Source: Candidatus Gastranaerophilales bacterium
GTDB lineage: Bacteria; Cyanobacteriota; Vampirovibrionia; Gastranaerophilales; Gastranaerophilaceae
DNA: 64,000 nt
Assembly: GCA_944323925.1 (NCBI GenBank)
Contig: CALUUI010000002.1
Span: 1-64,000, forward strand
Reading direction: 5' to 3'
Each line of letters begins with the position of its first letter. Positions within the stretch are counted from its first letter, which is position 1. The position numbers and the translations under genes are program-made. Positions 43,292-51,239 of this stretch are shown one piece after another. Under the pieces are notes generated by a model that worked only from the letters and a program-made list of their open reading frames with translations, had not been told where the DNA came from and ran no database searches.

Positions 43292-43639
43292 ATGGCAGTA
43301 CCAAAGAAAAGAACCGGGCACAGTGCTCAAGGTAAAAGAAGATCAAACTGGAAGGCAACAAAGCCGGAAACAGCAAAATGTCCCAATTGCGGAGCAACCG
43401 TATTAGCACACACAGTATGTATGTCTTGTGGTCAATACAAAGGTAAAGTAGTAAGCATAAAAGCAGCAGGATATGCTGAAGAAGCAGAAGCAGTAAAACC
43501 TGCAAAAAAATCTTCAAAATCAAAGAAAGCAGAAGAATCAAAAGTTGAAGAAGTAAAAGCAGAAGCAACAGAAGAAGCAAAAACAGAAGAAGTAGCAGAA
43601 GTTGCAGAAGCAAAAGAAGAAGAAAAAACTGAAGAATAG
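43292..43639 (+). CDS. rpmF: 50S ribosomal protein L32 with long C-terminal extension
   Basis: The first 57 residues are a normal L32: MAVPKKRTGHSAQGKRRSNWK and a zinc ribbon CPNCGATVLAHTVCMSCG. L32 normally ends near residue 60, but here 58 more residues of Lys-, Glu- and Ala-rich repeat-like sequence follow (AEEAEAVKPAKKSSKSKKA, then mostly acidic). The extension is likely disordered. It lies between yceD and plsX, the widespread order. Confidence 0.93.
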   Translation: MAVPKKRTGHSAQGKRRSNWKATKPETAKCPNCGATVLAHTVCMSCGQYKGKVVSIKAAGYAEEAEAVKPAKKSSKSKKAEESKVEEVKAEATEEAKTEEVAEVAEAKEEEKTEE

Positions 43640-43657
43640 TTATAATAAGAGGAAAAG

Positions 43658-44710
43658 ATGACAAGAATAGCTATCGATGCAATGGGTGGGGATTATGCAC
43701 CGTATGAAGTAATAGCCGGCGCAGTATGGGCGGCACAGGAGTATGGTGTAGCGTTAGAGCTTGTAGGAAATCAAGACAGAATAGAACAAGTACTTGAACA
43801 GATATCACGAGAAGGATTTTTATCCGAATGTGGAAGGGCAAGCAGAAAACGCAGAGTTCGAGTGGATGTAAAATCACTTGATATAAAAATAACCCACGCA
43901 TCAGAAGTGATCGAGATGGGCGAAGCCCCAGGGCAAGCTATTCGTAAGAAGAAAAAATCCTCAATAGTATTAGCGGTAAATTCTGTAGCAACAGGGAGTT
44001 CAGACGCCCTAGTTGCTGCGGGTTCTACCGGTGCAGCAATGGCGGCAAGTTTGTTTGGTTTAGGCAGAATTCAAGGAATAGACCGTCCTGCAATTGCGGT
44101 AACACTTCCGACAATGAAAAAACCTATAGTAGTTATTGACGGTGGTGCAAACAGCAATTGTACGCCTGAAATGTTAAGACAATTTGCGATTATGGGTCAG
44201 ACCTTCTCAAAGAACGTACTAGGGATAGAAAATCCGAGAGTCGGAGTTCTTAACATCGGAGAAGAAGCAGGGAAAGGTAATGAACTTGCTCAACATACAT
44301 ACAAACTTTTAGAAGAAGAACAAGACAAATTTAATTTTGTAGGAAACATTGAAGGTAGAGAGATATTCTTAAACTTATGTGATGTTGTAGTATGCGACGG
44401 ATTTGTAGGTAACGTTGCATTAAAAATAACCGAAGGAACATCTTCAATGTTATTTAGAATGTTAAAAGCTCAATTCAAATCAGATTTAATCGGTATGATA
44501 ATCGGTTTATTGGCGAAACCGTTTATGAAGAGAATTTATACCAAAATAAATTATGAAGAATTTGGCGGAGCGTTATTGTTAGGGGTAAAAGGAATAACAG
44601 TAATCTCACACGGAAGAAGTAAAGCGTATGCAATCAAGAATGCCGTAAGAGTAGCAAAAGAAGCAGTAGTAAACGGTGTAAACAAACAGATTGCAGAATC
44701 AGTAGTATAA
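43658..44710 (+). CDS. plsX: Phosphate acyltransferase PlsX
   Basis: PlsX turns acyl-ACP into acyl phosphate for phosphatidic-acid synthesis by PlsY. Key segments: RIAIDAMGGDYAPYEVIAGAV, MGEAPGQAIRKKKKSSIVLAVN, SDALVAAGSTGAAMAAS, IEGREIFLNLCDVVVCDGFVGNVALKITEG and FGGALLLGVKG. Length 350 is standard. The enzyme is peripheral to the membrane. AGAGG precedes the ATG and fabH follows at 38 bp. Confidence 0.96.
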   Translation: MTRIAIDAMGGDYAPYEVIAGAVWAAQEYGVALELVGNQDRIEQVLEQISREGFLSECGRASRKRRVRVDVKSLDIKITHASEVIEMGEAPGQAIRKKKKSSIVLAVNSVATGSSDALVAAGSTGAAMAASLFGLGRIQGIDRPAIAVTLPTMKKPIVVIDGGANSNCTPEMLRQFAIMGQTFSKNVLGIENPRVGVLNIGEEAGKGNELAQHTYKLLEEEQDKFNFVGNIEGREIFLNLCDVVVCDGFVGNVALKITEGTSSMLFRMLKAQFKSDLIGMIIGLLAKPFMKRIYTKINYEEFGGALLLGVKGITVISHGRSKAYAIKNAVRVAKEAVVNGVNKQIAESVV

Positions 44711-44748
44711 AAGATAAAACAGACCAGAAAATACCAGAGGGAGTAGAG

Positions 44749-45759
44749 ATGGCAGAGAATAGAATTCCATTAAGAATAGCAGGAGTAGGATACGGATTAC
44801 CAAAAGCGGTAGTAACAAATGATGATTTAACACAATTATATGAAACCTCTGACGAGTGGATATACACAAGAACAGGTATAAAAGAAAGACGTGTTGTTTC
44901 AGGTAACGAAACAGCTATAGATTTAGGATTTGAAGCAGCAAAAAATGCAATAGAAAAATCCGGAATAAAAGTAGAAGATATCGACTTAGTACTTGCAGCA
45001 TCATCTGCACCACCACAATTATATCCGGCAATAGCATGCCATATCCAAGCAAAATTAGGTATACCAAACTATGTACCAGCATTTGATATAACAGCAGCTT
45101 GTACAGGCTTGATTTACGGATTGCAAATTGCAAGAGGATTAATAGGTACTGGTTTATATAAAAACATTTTAATAGTAGCAACCGATAACAATTCTAAATT
45201 AGTAGATTGGACAGATCGTTCAACCTCAATATTATTTGGAGACGGAGCAGGAGCAGTTGTAGTAACTCAAGCAGAAGACGGAATTGATGACATCCTATCA
45301 TTAGATATAAGAGCAGATGGCTCAATCGGTGAGTATATTTATATGGATATGCCCGGAAAAACTTGTCCGCTAGTAGAACAAGCAGATGAAAAAGATTGCC
45401 ATATCAAAATGAACGGTAGAGAAGTTTATAAATTCGTTGTTACGATTCTTCCCAAATACATTGAAAAATGTCTTGAAGAAGCAAAAATGAAGCCGGAAGA
45501 AGTTGATTATCTAATTCCGCACCAAGCAAATCAAAGAATAATAGAAGCTATCCAAAGCCGTTTAGGATATGATGACAGCAAGGTTATTTCAAATATTCAA
45601 TACTATGGAAACACCTCAGCCGCATCAATACCAATAGCATTAGCAGAAGGTGTAGAAAACGGAAAAATCAAATTAGGTTCTACAGCGATACTATGCGGAT
45701 TTGGAGCAGGTATGACCTGGGGTGCAGCTATCGTTAGATTAAGAGAAGGTATTTGCTAA
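44749..45759 (+). CDS. fabH: 3-oxoacyl-ACP synthase III (FabH)
   Basis: FabH starts fatty-acid chains by condensing acetyl-CoA (or a branched acyl-CoA) with malonyl-ACP. The catalytic Cys is in AFDITAACTGLIYGLQIA, the His in YLIPHQANQRIIEAI, and the Asn in YYGNTSAASIPIAL. At 336 residues it is full length. GGGAG precedes the ATG. It lies between plsX and fabD. Confidence 0.96.
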   Translation: MAENRIPLRIAGVGYGLPKAVVTNDDLTQLYETSDEWIYTRTGIKERRVVSGNETAIDLGFEAAKNAIEKSGIKVEDIDLVLAASSAPPQLYPAIACHIQAKLGIPNYVPAFDITAACTGLIYGLQIARGLIGTGLYKNILIVATDNNSKLVDWTDRSTSILFGDGAGAVVVTQAEDGIDDILSLDIRADGSIGEYIYMDMPGKTCPLVEQADEKDCHIKMNGREVYKFVVTILPKYIEKCLEEAKMKPEEVDYLIPHQANQRIIEAIQSRLGYDDSKVISNIQYYGNTSAASIPIALAEGVENGKIKLGSTAILCGFGAGMTWGAAIVRLREGIC

Positions 45760-45807
45760 GAAATTTAGAGTAACACTCTAAAAAATAAAACAAAAGGGAG
45801 TATAAAA

Positions 45808-46758
45808 ATGTCAAAGAAAGTAGCATTTCTTTTTCCTGGACAAGGCGCACAGTCAATCGGAATGGGAAAAGATTTATATGATAACTACGATGCAGCTAAA
45901 AATGTTTACAATACAGCTGATAAAGTGTTAGGCAGAAGTATCTCATCAATATGCTTTGCAGGGAGTGAAGATGATTTAAAACAAACAGTAAATACCCAAC
46001 CTGCGATTGTAGCAACATCTATTGCTGCATTAGAAAGTCTGAAATCAGAAATGGATATTCAGCCATCATACACAGCAGGTCACAGTTTAGGCGAATACTG
46101 TGCAATGTATGCAGCTGGTGTAATGGATTTAGAAACAACAATGAAGCTCATCCAAAAAAGAGCAGATTTGATGGGGGCAACCAAAGGTGGTGCGATGGGA
46201 GCAGTTTTAAACGCTCCGGAAGGTTCAATTGAGGAAGCATTAAAAGAAGCATCTTCAATCGGTTATGTAGATGTTGCAAACTACAACTCACCTGCACAAG
46301 TAGTAATCACAGGTGATAGTGCAGCAGTACAAAAAGCAGGCGAATTACTTCTTGAAAAAGGAGCAAGAAGATTTGTTCCATTGGCTGTATCAGGAGCTTT
46401 CCACTCCAAATTTATGGAAGGCGCAGGAAAAGAATTTGCCGAATATTTAAAAGAGTTTTCATTGAATGATGCAAGTGTCCCAGTAGTAACGAACGTTGAT
46501 GGAGAAATGACCACATCATCATCTGATTTTAGAGAAAAGATGCCAAAACAAATTTATTCATCAGTATATTGGACACAATCAGTTCAAAATATGGTATCAA
46601 ATGGTGTAGAAATCTTTATAGAAATCGGACCGGGAAAGGTTCTTGCCGGACTTGTTAAAAAGATAGCACCAGAAGTAAAAGTATTAAACATCTATGATAA
46701 AGCATCACTTGAAGCAGCTATTTCAACACTAAAAGATGAACTACTGTGTGAAGCATAA
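45808..46758 (+). CDS. fabD: Malonyl CoA-ACP transacylase (FabD)
   Basis: FabD loads malonate from CoA to ACP. FLFPGQGAQSIGMGKDL starts the protein, the nucleophile Ser is in TAGHSLGEYCAMYAAG, and the catalytic His is in VSGAFHSKFME. QKRADLMGATKGGAMGAVL holds the Arg that binds malonate. 316 residues. AAAGGGAG lies before the ATG. fabG begins 25 bp later. Confidence 0.96.
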   Translation: MSKKVAFLFPGQGAQSIGMGKDLYDNYDAAKNVYNTADKVLGRSISSICFAGSEDDLKQTVNTQPAIVATSIAALESLKSEMDIQPSYTAGHSLGEYCAMYAAGVMDLETTMKLIQKRADLMGATKGGAMGAVLNAPEGSIEEALKEASSIGYVDVANYNSPAQVVITGDSAAVQKAGELLLEKGARRFVPLAVSGAFHSKFMEGAGKEFAEYLKEFSLNDASVPVVTNVDGEMTTSSSDFREKMPKQIYSSVYWTQSVQNMVSNGVEIFIEIGPGKVLAGLVKKIAPEVKVLNIYDKASLEAAISTLKDELLCEA

Positions 46759-46783
46759 TAGAAATAAAATAAGGAGAAAAATA

Positions 46784-47515
46784 ATGAGTGAAAGAAAAAT
46801 TGCATTAATTACAGGCGGATCAAGAGGAATAGGTTTAGCTTGTGCATTAGAATTAGCAAAAGCAGGCTGTGATATCATTATCAATGATATATGTGATGCA
46901 GAAAAAGCTCAACCGGCTTTAGATGAAATAAAGGCTTGCGGAGCAAACGCATATTTCTACAGCTTTGACGTTTCAAACAATGAAGCAGTTCAAGAAAACG
47001 TAGATAAAATGATTGCAGAACACGGCAGAATCGATATTCTTTTAAATAACGCAGGAATCACAAAAGACGGCTTATTTGTAAGAATGGATATGGAACAATG
47101 GGAAAGAGTTATTAAAATTAACTTAACAAGTGCATACTGTGTAACCCACGCCGTAATTAAATATATGATGAAAGCACGTCAAGGTTCAATCATCAATATG
47201 TCAAGTATAGTAGGCCGTCACGGTAATGCTGGTCAAGCAAATTACTCAGCATCAAAAGCAGGTCTTATCGGTTTAACCCAAACATTAGCTAAAGAATTTG
47301 GTTCAAGAAACATAAGAGTAAACGCAGTATGCCCAGGATTTATCCAAACAGCAATGACTCACGACTTAGCTAATATTGACGAATACTTAAAAGCTATACC
47401 GATGAAAAGACTAGGAACTCCTGAAGATATAGCAAAAGTAGTTAAATTCTTAGCACTAGATACTGACTATGTAACAGGTCAAGCTATCGAAGTTGCAGGC
47501 GGTTTGATGCTATAA
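46784..47515 (+). CDS. fabG: 3-oxoacyl-ACP reductase (FabG)
   Basis: FabG reduces beta-ketoacyl-ACP with NADPH. Short-chain dehydrogenase motifs: ALITGGSRGIGLA, NNAGITKDGLFVRM, the catalytic Ser in INMSSIVGRHG and the Tyr-x-x-x-Lys in YSASKAGLIG, then NAVCPGFIQTAM. Start ATG 46784 (243 aa) is chosen because AAGGAG lies 7 bp upstream; an in-frame ATG at 46736 is inside fabD. Confidence 0.96.
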   Translation: MSERKIALITGGSRGIGLACALELAKAGCDIIINDICDAEKAQPALDEIKACGANAYFYSFDVSNNEAVQENVDKMIAEHGRIDILLNNAGITKDGLFVRMDMEQWERVIKINLTSAYCVTHAVIKYMMKARQGSIINMSSIVGRHGNAGQANYSASKAGLIGLTQTLAKEFGSRNIRVNAVCPGFIQTAMTHDLANIDEYLKAIPMKRLGTPEDIAKVVKFLALDTDYVTGQAIEVAGGLML

Positions 47516-47566
47516 AAACCAGCTTTGCACAGGTTTTTAACAAACTGTAACAATTTTGATACTATG

Positions 47567-47594
47567 TTGCAAAAATATCTTTAAATAGTATAAT
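47567..47594 (+). promoter_or_regulatory. acpP promoter
   Basis: TTGCAA (47567-47572), a 16-bp spacer and TATAAT (47589-47594) form a near-consensus promoter with +1 near 47601. It would give acyl carrier protein its own high expression beyond the operon transcript. Confidence 0.65.
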
Positions 47595-47637
47595 TTTATG
47601 TGACAGTGGATTACACAGATAATAAGAGGAATTAAAA

Positions 47638-47868
47638 ATGAGTACATTAGAAAAAGTAAAAAAAGTTGTAGTTGATCAATTAAGCGTAGATGAAAGCTTA
47701 GTAACTCCTGAAGCAAGCTTCACAGCTGATTTAGGTGCAGATTCTTTAGATACTGTTGAATTAGTAATGGCATTTGAAGCAGAATTCGGTTGCGAAATCC
47801 CTGATGAAGAAGCTGAAAAAATTCAAACAGTTCAAGATGCAGTTAACTACATCGAAGCACACTCATAG
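47638..47868 (+). CDS. acpP: Acyl carrier protein
   Basis: Small acidic four-helix protein that carries growing fatty acids on a phosphopantetheine. The modification Ser is in [16 protein letters not shown], the canonical DSL site. 76 residues, normal length. GAGG lies before the ATG and a strong promoter lies 44 bp upstream. Confidence 0.97.
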   Translation: MSTLEKVKKVVVDQLSVDESLVTPEASFTADLGADSLDTVELVMAFEAEFGCEIPDEEAEKIQTVQDAVNYIEAHS

Positions 47869-47894
47869 TCCTTTATAGGATAAACAAATTTTAT

Positions 47895-47931
47895 GAGGGT
47901 GAAAAATTAAATAACTTAATTTTTTGCCCTC
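47895..47931 (+). terminator. Hairpin between acpP and fabF
   Basis: GAGGG (47895-47899) pairs with CCCTC (47927-47931), with AAAAATTAA/TTAATTTTT nested inside. There is no long T run on the plus strand, so it may be a partial terminator or a processing site that raises acpP mRNA over fabF. Confidence 0.5.
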
Positions 47932-47954
47932 TATTTATTAAAGGAAAAGAGAAC

Positions 47955-49205
47955 ATGACAAAACGCAGAGTTGTAATAACCGGGATGGGAGCTGTTACTC
48001 CTTGTGGGATAGGCGTAAATGAATTTTGGAAGAATATGCTTGATGGCGTTTCTGGTATTAGCTTAACAGAAGCAATGGATACTGAACGTCACACAGTAAA
48101 AATCTCAGGTGAAATTAAGAATTTTGAGCCGGAAAAATATTTAGATGCCAAAGAGGCTAAGAGAATGGATAGATTTACACAGTTTGCTGTAGTAGCAGCT
48201 GATGAGGCTATCCGTGATGCAGGTTTAGTAGATAATAATAATTATGATCCATATAGAATCGGTGTTATTGTAAGTGCGGCAGCCGGTGGGTTTAAGACTT
48301 TTGAAAAAAGTCATAAAGATATCATTGAAAAAGGACCTACAAAGTGTTCGCCATTTACAATTCCAATGTTAATAGTAGATATGCCATCCGGCAGAATTTC
48401 TATGAAATATGGATTTAAAGGTGTTAATAAAGCTGTAGTATCAGCTTGTGCAACAGGTTCACATTCTGTTGGTGATGCATTCCGTGCTATTCAGTATGGT
48501 GATGCAGACTGTATGATTGCAGGCGGTTGCGAAGCTACTATTTGTGATGTTGGTATCGGAGCATTCACGGCTGCAAGAACATTATCAAAAAGAAATGACG
48601 AACCGGCAAAAGCAAGCAGACCTTACGATAAAGACAGAGATGGCTTTGTTATGGCGGAAGGTGCCGGGGTTTTAGTTCTTGAAGAATATGAAGCAGCTAA
48701 AAAACGTGGCGCTAAGATTTATGCTGAAATCGTAGGTTATGGTCAATCTGCTGATGCATATGATATGGTTGCACCTTGTCCTGAAGGTAAAGGCGCTACT
48801 AAGTCTATGGAATTTGCTCTTGCTGATGCAGGGTTAAAACCGGAAGATGTTCAATATATTAACACTCACGGAACTTCAACAGGCTTAGGCGACGTTGCAG
48901 AATCGCTTGCCGTTGAAAGAGTTTTTGGAGATAAAGAACACAACAAAAATCTGTTCATATCTTCTACTAAGAGTATGCACGGACATATGTTAGGAGCAAC
49001 AGGAGCGGTTGAAAGTATTGTTTGTGTTAAATCAATTACTGACAATGTTATTCCGCCTACTATCAACCTTGAAAATCTTGATGAGCATGTTGCTAATCTT
49101 AACTATGTTGCTAACAAACCTTTAAAAACTCCTGTACATGCTGCTCTTTCAAACTCATTCGGGTTTGGCGGACACAATGCTACATTGTTATTTAAAGAGG
49201 TTTAA
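47955..49205 (+). CDS. fabF: 3-oxoacyl-ACP synthase II (FabF)
   Basis: FabF elongates acyl chains by decarboxylative condensation with malonyl-ACP. Catalytic triad: Cys in VVSACATGSHSVGDAF, His in YINTHGTSTGLGD and His in STKSMHGHMLGATGAVE. The GFGGHNATLLF end is also typical. 416 residues. AAAGGAAAAG before the ATG. A terminator follows. No fabZ or enoyl reductase is in the cluster, so these lie elsewhere. Confidence 0.97.
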   Translation: MTKRRVVITGMGAVTPCGIGVNEFWKNMLDGVSGISLTEAMDTERHTVKISGEIKNFEPEKYLDAKEAKRMDRFTQFAVVAADEAIRDAGLVDNNNYDPYRIGVIVSAAAGGFKTFEKSHKDIIEKGPTKCSPFTIPMLIVDMPSGRISMKYGFKGVNKAVVSACATGSHSVGDAFRAIQYGDADCMIAGGCEATICDVGIGAFTAARTLSKRNDEPAKASRPYDKDRDGFVMAEGAGVLVLEEYEAAKKRGAKIYAEIVGYGQSADAYDMVAPCPEGKGATKSMEFALADAGLKPEDVQYINTHGTSTGLGDVAESLAVERVFGDKEHNKNLFISSTKSMHGHMLGATGAVESIVCVKSITDNVIPPTINLENLDEHVANLNYVANKPLKTPVHAALSNSFGFGGHNATLLFKEV

Positions 49206-49223
49206 TAATTTATTTATATTACT

Positions 49224-49255
49224 AAAAAGCGGAATGCGTTGCGTTCCGCTTTTTT
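49224..49255 (+). terminator. Terminator of the fatty-acid cluster
   Basis: The stem AAAAAGCGGAA (49224-49234) pairs with TTCCGCTTTTT (49244-49254) around a 9-base loop and is followed by a T run, 19 bp after the fabF stop. Confidence 0.92.
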
Positions 49256-49279
49256 AAATTTTAAATGAGGTTTCATTAT

Positions 49280-49804
49280 ATGGCAGATAAGATTATATTT
49301 TTCTCTGGCAAGCAGTATTCAGGAAAAGACACAGCTGGGAAAGTTTTCCTTGAGAAATTAGAGGGATATAGACGCTGTGCAATGGGAGATATTATAAAAC
49401 TTGAGTATGGCAGACTTCATAATCTTTCTTATGATGAGATTGAAAAAAATAAATCACAGTACAGGCAAGGACTTATAGAGCTTGGAAATTGGGGGAGAGA
49501 ACAATCACCTGATTATTGGCTTAAGAAAATTATTGAACAAGATGGGAAAATAATTGTTACGGATGTTAGGGTTCCTCACGAATACGAAGTTTTTAAGACA
49601 GCAAACGCTCTAGCTATAAGAATTGAAGCCTCAAGAGAGGTTAGAGCTAAAAGAGGACAATTAGTCGGAGAGAATGATATTACAGAAACAGGACTTGATG
49701 ATATAAAGGATTGGGATTATATTATTGAAAATAATGAAGATTACGATAGCTTTTATAGCAAACTTATAAAAGTTATTGAGGAAATAAAAAAATTAGGATA
49801 TTAA
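49280..49804 (+). CDS. P-loop kinase (phosphomevalonate/dNMP kinase-like), 174 aa
   Basis: FFSGKQYSGKDT is a P-loop. SQYRQGLIELGNWGREQSPDYWLKKI and IIVTDVRVPHEYEVFK then form the core, with ETGLDDIKDWDYIIEN near the end. The order and the GLDDFxDFDWVIEN-like end strongly recall the family of animal phosphomevalonate kinase (P-mevalo_kinase), which also covers phage dNMP kinases. The substrate is unknown. ATG 49280 is chosen because TGAGG is 9 bp upstream; an ATG five codons earlier lacks a site. Confidence 0.7.
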   Translation: MADKIIFFSGKQYSGKDTAGKVFLEKLEGYRRCAMGDIIKLEYGRLHNLSYDEIEKNKSQYRQGLIELGNWGREQSPDYWLKKIIEQDGKIIVTDVRVPHEYEVFKTANALAIRIEASREVRAKRGQLVGENDITETGLDDIKDWDYIIENNEDYDSFYSKLIKVIEEIKKLGY

Positions 49805-49854
49805 CTTGAACAAAAGATTTCTTTGGACTAGATTAATTATGAAGGAGAGAAGAT

Positions 49855-50511
49855 ATGAAAAAACTAGCAATATTATTAATGTTATTAGCAATAATGGGAA
49901 TAAAAACTCAAGCATCAGAAGTTAAAGGAATACCGGCAGATGAAGCACTTGCTAAGTTAAAAGCAGGGAATGAACGTTTTACATCATTGAAGGTAAAACA
50001 TCCTGATGAAAACAAGAAACGCAGAGAAGAAATGAGAAAAGGCCAACATCCTTTTGTTGTAATCTTATCTTGTTCTGATTCAAGAGTACCGTTAGAGCTT
50101 ATTTTTGACCAAGGCTTGGGAGATATTTTTGAAATCAGAAATGCAGGAAATGTACTTAATGACCACGTTATAGGAAGTATAGAATACGCTGTAATGCATT
50201 GTGGGGTAAAACTTATTGTAATTATGGGACACCAAGATTGCGGGGCTATTGCCGCTACACTTTCAGGAAAGTCTGAAACTAAGTATATTAAAGCATTAGA
50301 AGATTCTATTCAACCTGCTATTGAAAAATGTAAAAAGGACAATTTAGAGATTAACTCTGATAATGTCGTAAAAGAACATGTTCAACAAGATATTGAAGAA
50401 CTTTTAACAGAGGATTCGGAACTTGTGAAATATATGAAGGAGCACGATGTTAAGATTGTTCCTGCATACTACAGCATTGAAACAGGCAAAGTTGAATTTT
50501 TAGAAAAATAA
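49855..50511 (+). CDS. Secreted beta-carbonic anhydrase, 218 aa
   Basis: The first 20 residues are a signal peptide (MKKLAILLMLLAIMGIKTQA). The enzyme then shows VVILSCSDSRVPLELIF with the zinc Cys and Asp-Arg dyad, and IVIMGHQDCGAIAA with zinc His and Cys. It interconverts CO2 and bicarbonate outside the cytoplasm, which may serve pH control or CO2 supply. GGAG precedes the ATG. It is monocistronic, ending at a hairpin. Confidence 0.93.
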   Translation: MKKLAILLMLLAIMGIKTQASEVKGIPADEALAKLKAGNERFTSLKVKHPDENKKRREEMRKGQHPFVVILSCSDSRVPLELIFDQGLGDIFEIRNAGNVLNDHVIGSIEYAVMHCGVKLIVIMGHQDCGAIAATLSGKSETKYIKALEDSIQPAIEKCKKDNLEINSDNVVKEHVQQDIEELLTEDSELVKYMKEHDVKIVPAYYSIETGKVEFLEK

Positions 50512-50560
50512 TTAAAAAATCTTTTGGGGAAGATTTTAGAACTAAAAGTACTAAACTTAG

Positions 50561-50582
50561 TGGGTGGAAAGTATTCCACCCA
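50561..50582. terminator. Terminator hairpin between convergent genes
   Basis: TGGGTGGAA (50561-50569) pairs perfectly with TTCCACCCA (50574-50582) around 4 bases. It lies between the carbonic anhydrase gene and the small minus-strand gene. Confidence 0.7.
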
Positions 50583-50592
50583 TTAAAAATAT

Positions 50593-50823
50593 TTAATCTA
50601 ATGACTTCTCTAGTCGCAAACTAAGTTTATTTATTTTATTTGATGTTGCACAAGCTGTTCGTGTTAGTACCCCCGATAAGGTTGCTATACTTGTAGCACT
50701 AATATTTTCATCCCCATTGTTTAATATACTCTCTAATATTTTAGCCAAATGTTTTACATATGAAGATTCTATTACAATCTTTTGAACCTCATCTAATATA
50801 TAAGCTTTTTCATCTTTTATCAT
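50593..50823 (-). CDS. Small hypothetical protein, 76 aa
   Basis: No family recognised. It is all-helical, with a Leu-rich first half and a final NKINKLSLRLEK helix, and no membrane segment. GAGG is 6-7 bp before the ATG. It is transcribed away from an XRE-type regulator gene, with palindromes in the shared 143-bp gap, so the regulator may control it. A toxin/antitoxin-like or stress partner is possible but unproven. Confidence 0.6.
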   Translation of the reverse strand: MIKDEKAYILDEVQKIVIESSYVKHLAKILESILNNGDENISATSIATLSGVLTRTACATSNKINKLSLRLEKSLD

Positions 50824-50862
50824 AATTTTCCTCTGTGTGTTTGTATAATATTTTATTGTGAA

Positions 50863-50925
50863 TTCTCAATACTATATTACCATAAATTGTTGCAAAAATG
50901 CAATAATTCAACATAATATTGAGAA
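50863..50925. promoter_or_regulatory. Operator-like palindromes between divergent genes
   Basis: TTCTCAATA (50863-50871) is the reverse complement of TATTGAGAA (50917-50925). Between them TTGCA-AAAA-TGCAA (50890-50903) is a perfect short palindrome. They are candidate sites for the XRE protein encoded to the right. Confidence 0.5.
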
Positions 50926-50966
50926 ATATCAATGATATTTTTTATAACCTTATTCATAATAAGAAT

Positions 50967-51185
50967 ATGAATTATTCGGAATTAGGTAAATACATAAGAG
51001 CAGAAAGAATAAAACAGAATATAACATTAAACGAATTTGCATTACGTTCTGATGTTGATTCCGCAATTCTATCAAGAATTGAGAATTTAAAACAAGATAT
51101 AAAATTAAATGTATTAATAAAAATAGCAAAAGAGTTTGGCAAAACCCCAGCAGAATTTTTATCAAATTTTGAATCTGAAGGGTAA
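50967..51185 (+). CDS. XRE-family helix-turn-helix regulator, 72 aa
   Basis: The 72 residues are almost only an HTH_3 domain: LGKYIRAERIKQNITLNEFALRSDVDSAILSRIENLKQ, with the recognition helix in SAILSRIEN. ATG 50967 is taken as the start. A frame extending to TTG 50919 exists, but that lies in the palindrome. It likely represses its own and the divergent gene. Confidence 0.75.
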   Translation: MNYSELGKYIRAERIKQNITLNEFALRSDVDSAILSRIENLKQDIKLNVLIKIAKEFGKTPAEFLSNFESEG

Positions 51186-51239
51186 ATAAGGGATAGACAT
51201 CAAATTTACCTAATCAAAACAGACTCAAAGTAAGTGGAT

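Noticed and set aside
43224-43664. Minus-strand Leu-rich frame over rpmF
   Set aside because: It is an artefact of the Lys/Glu-rich rpmF tail read on the other strand.
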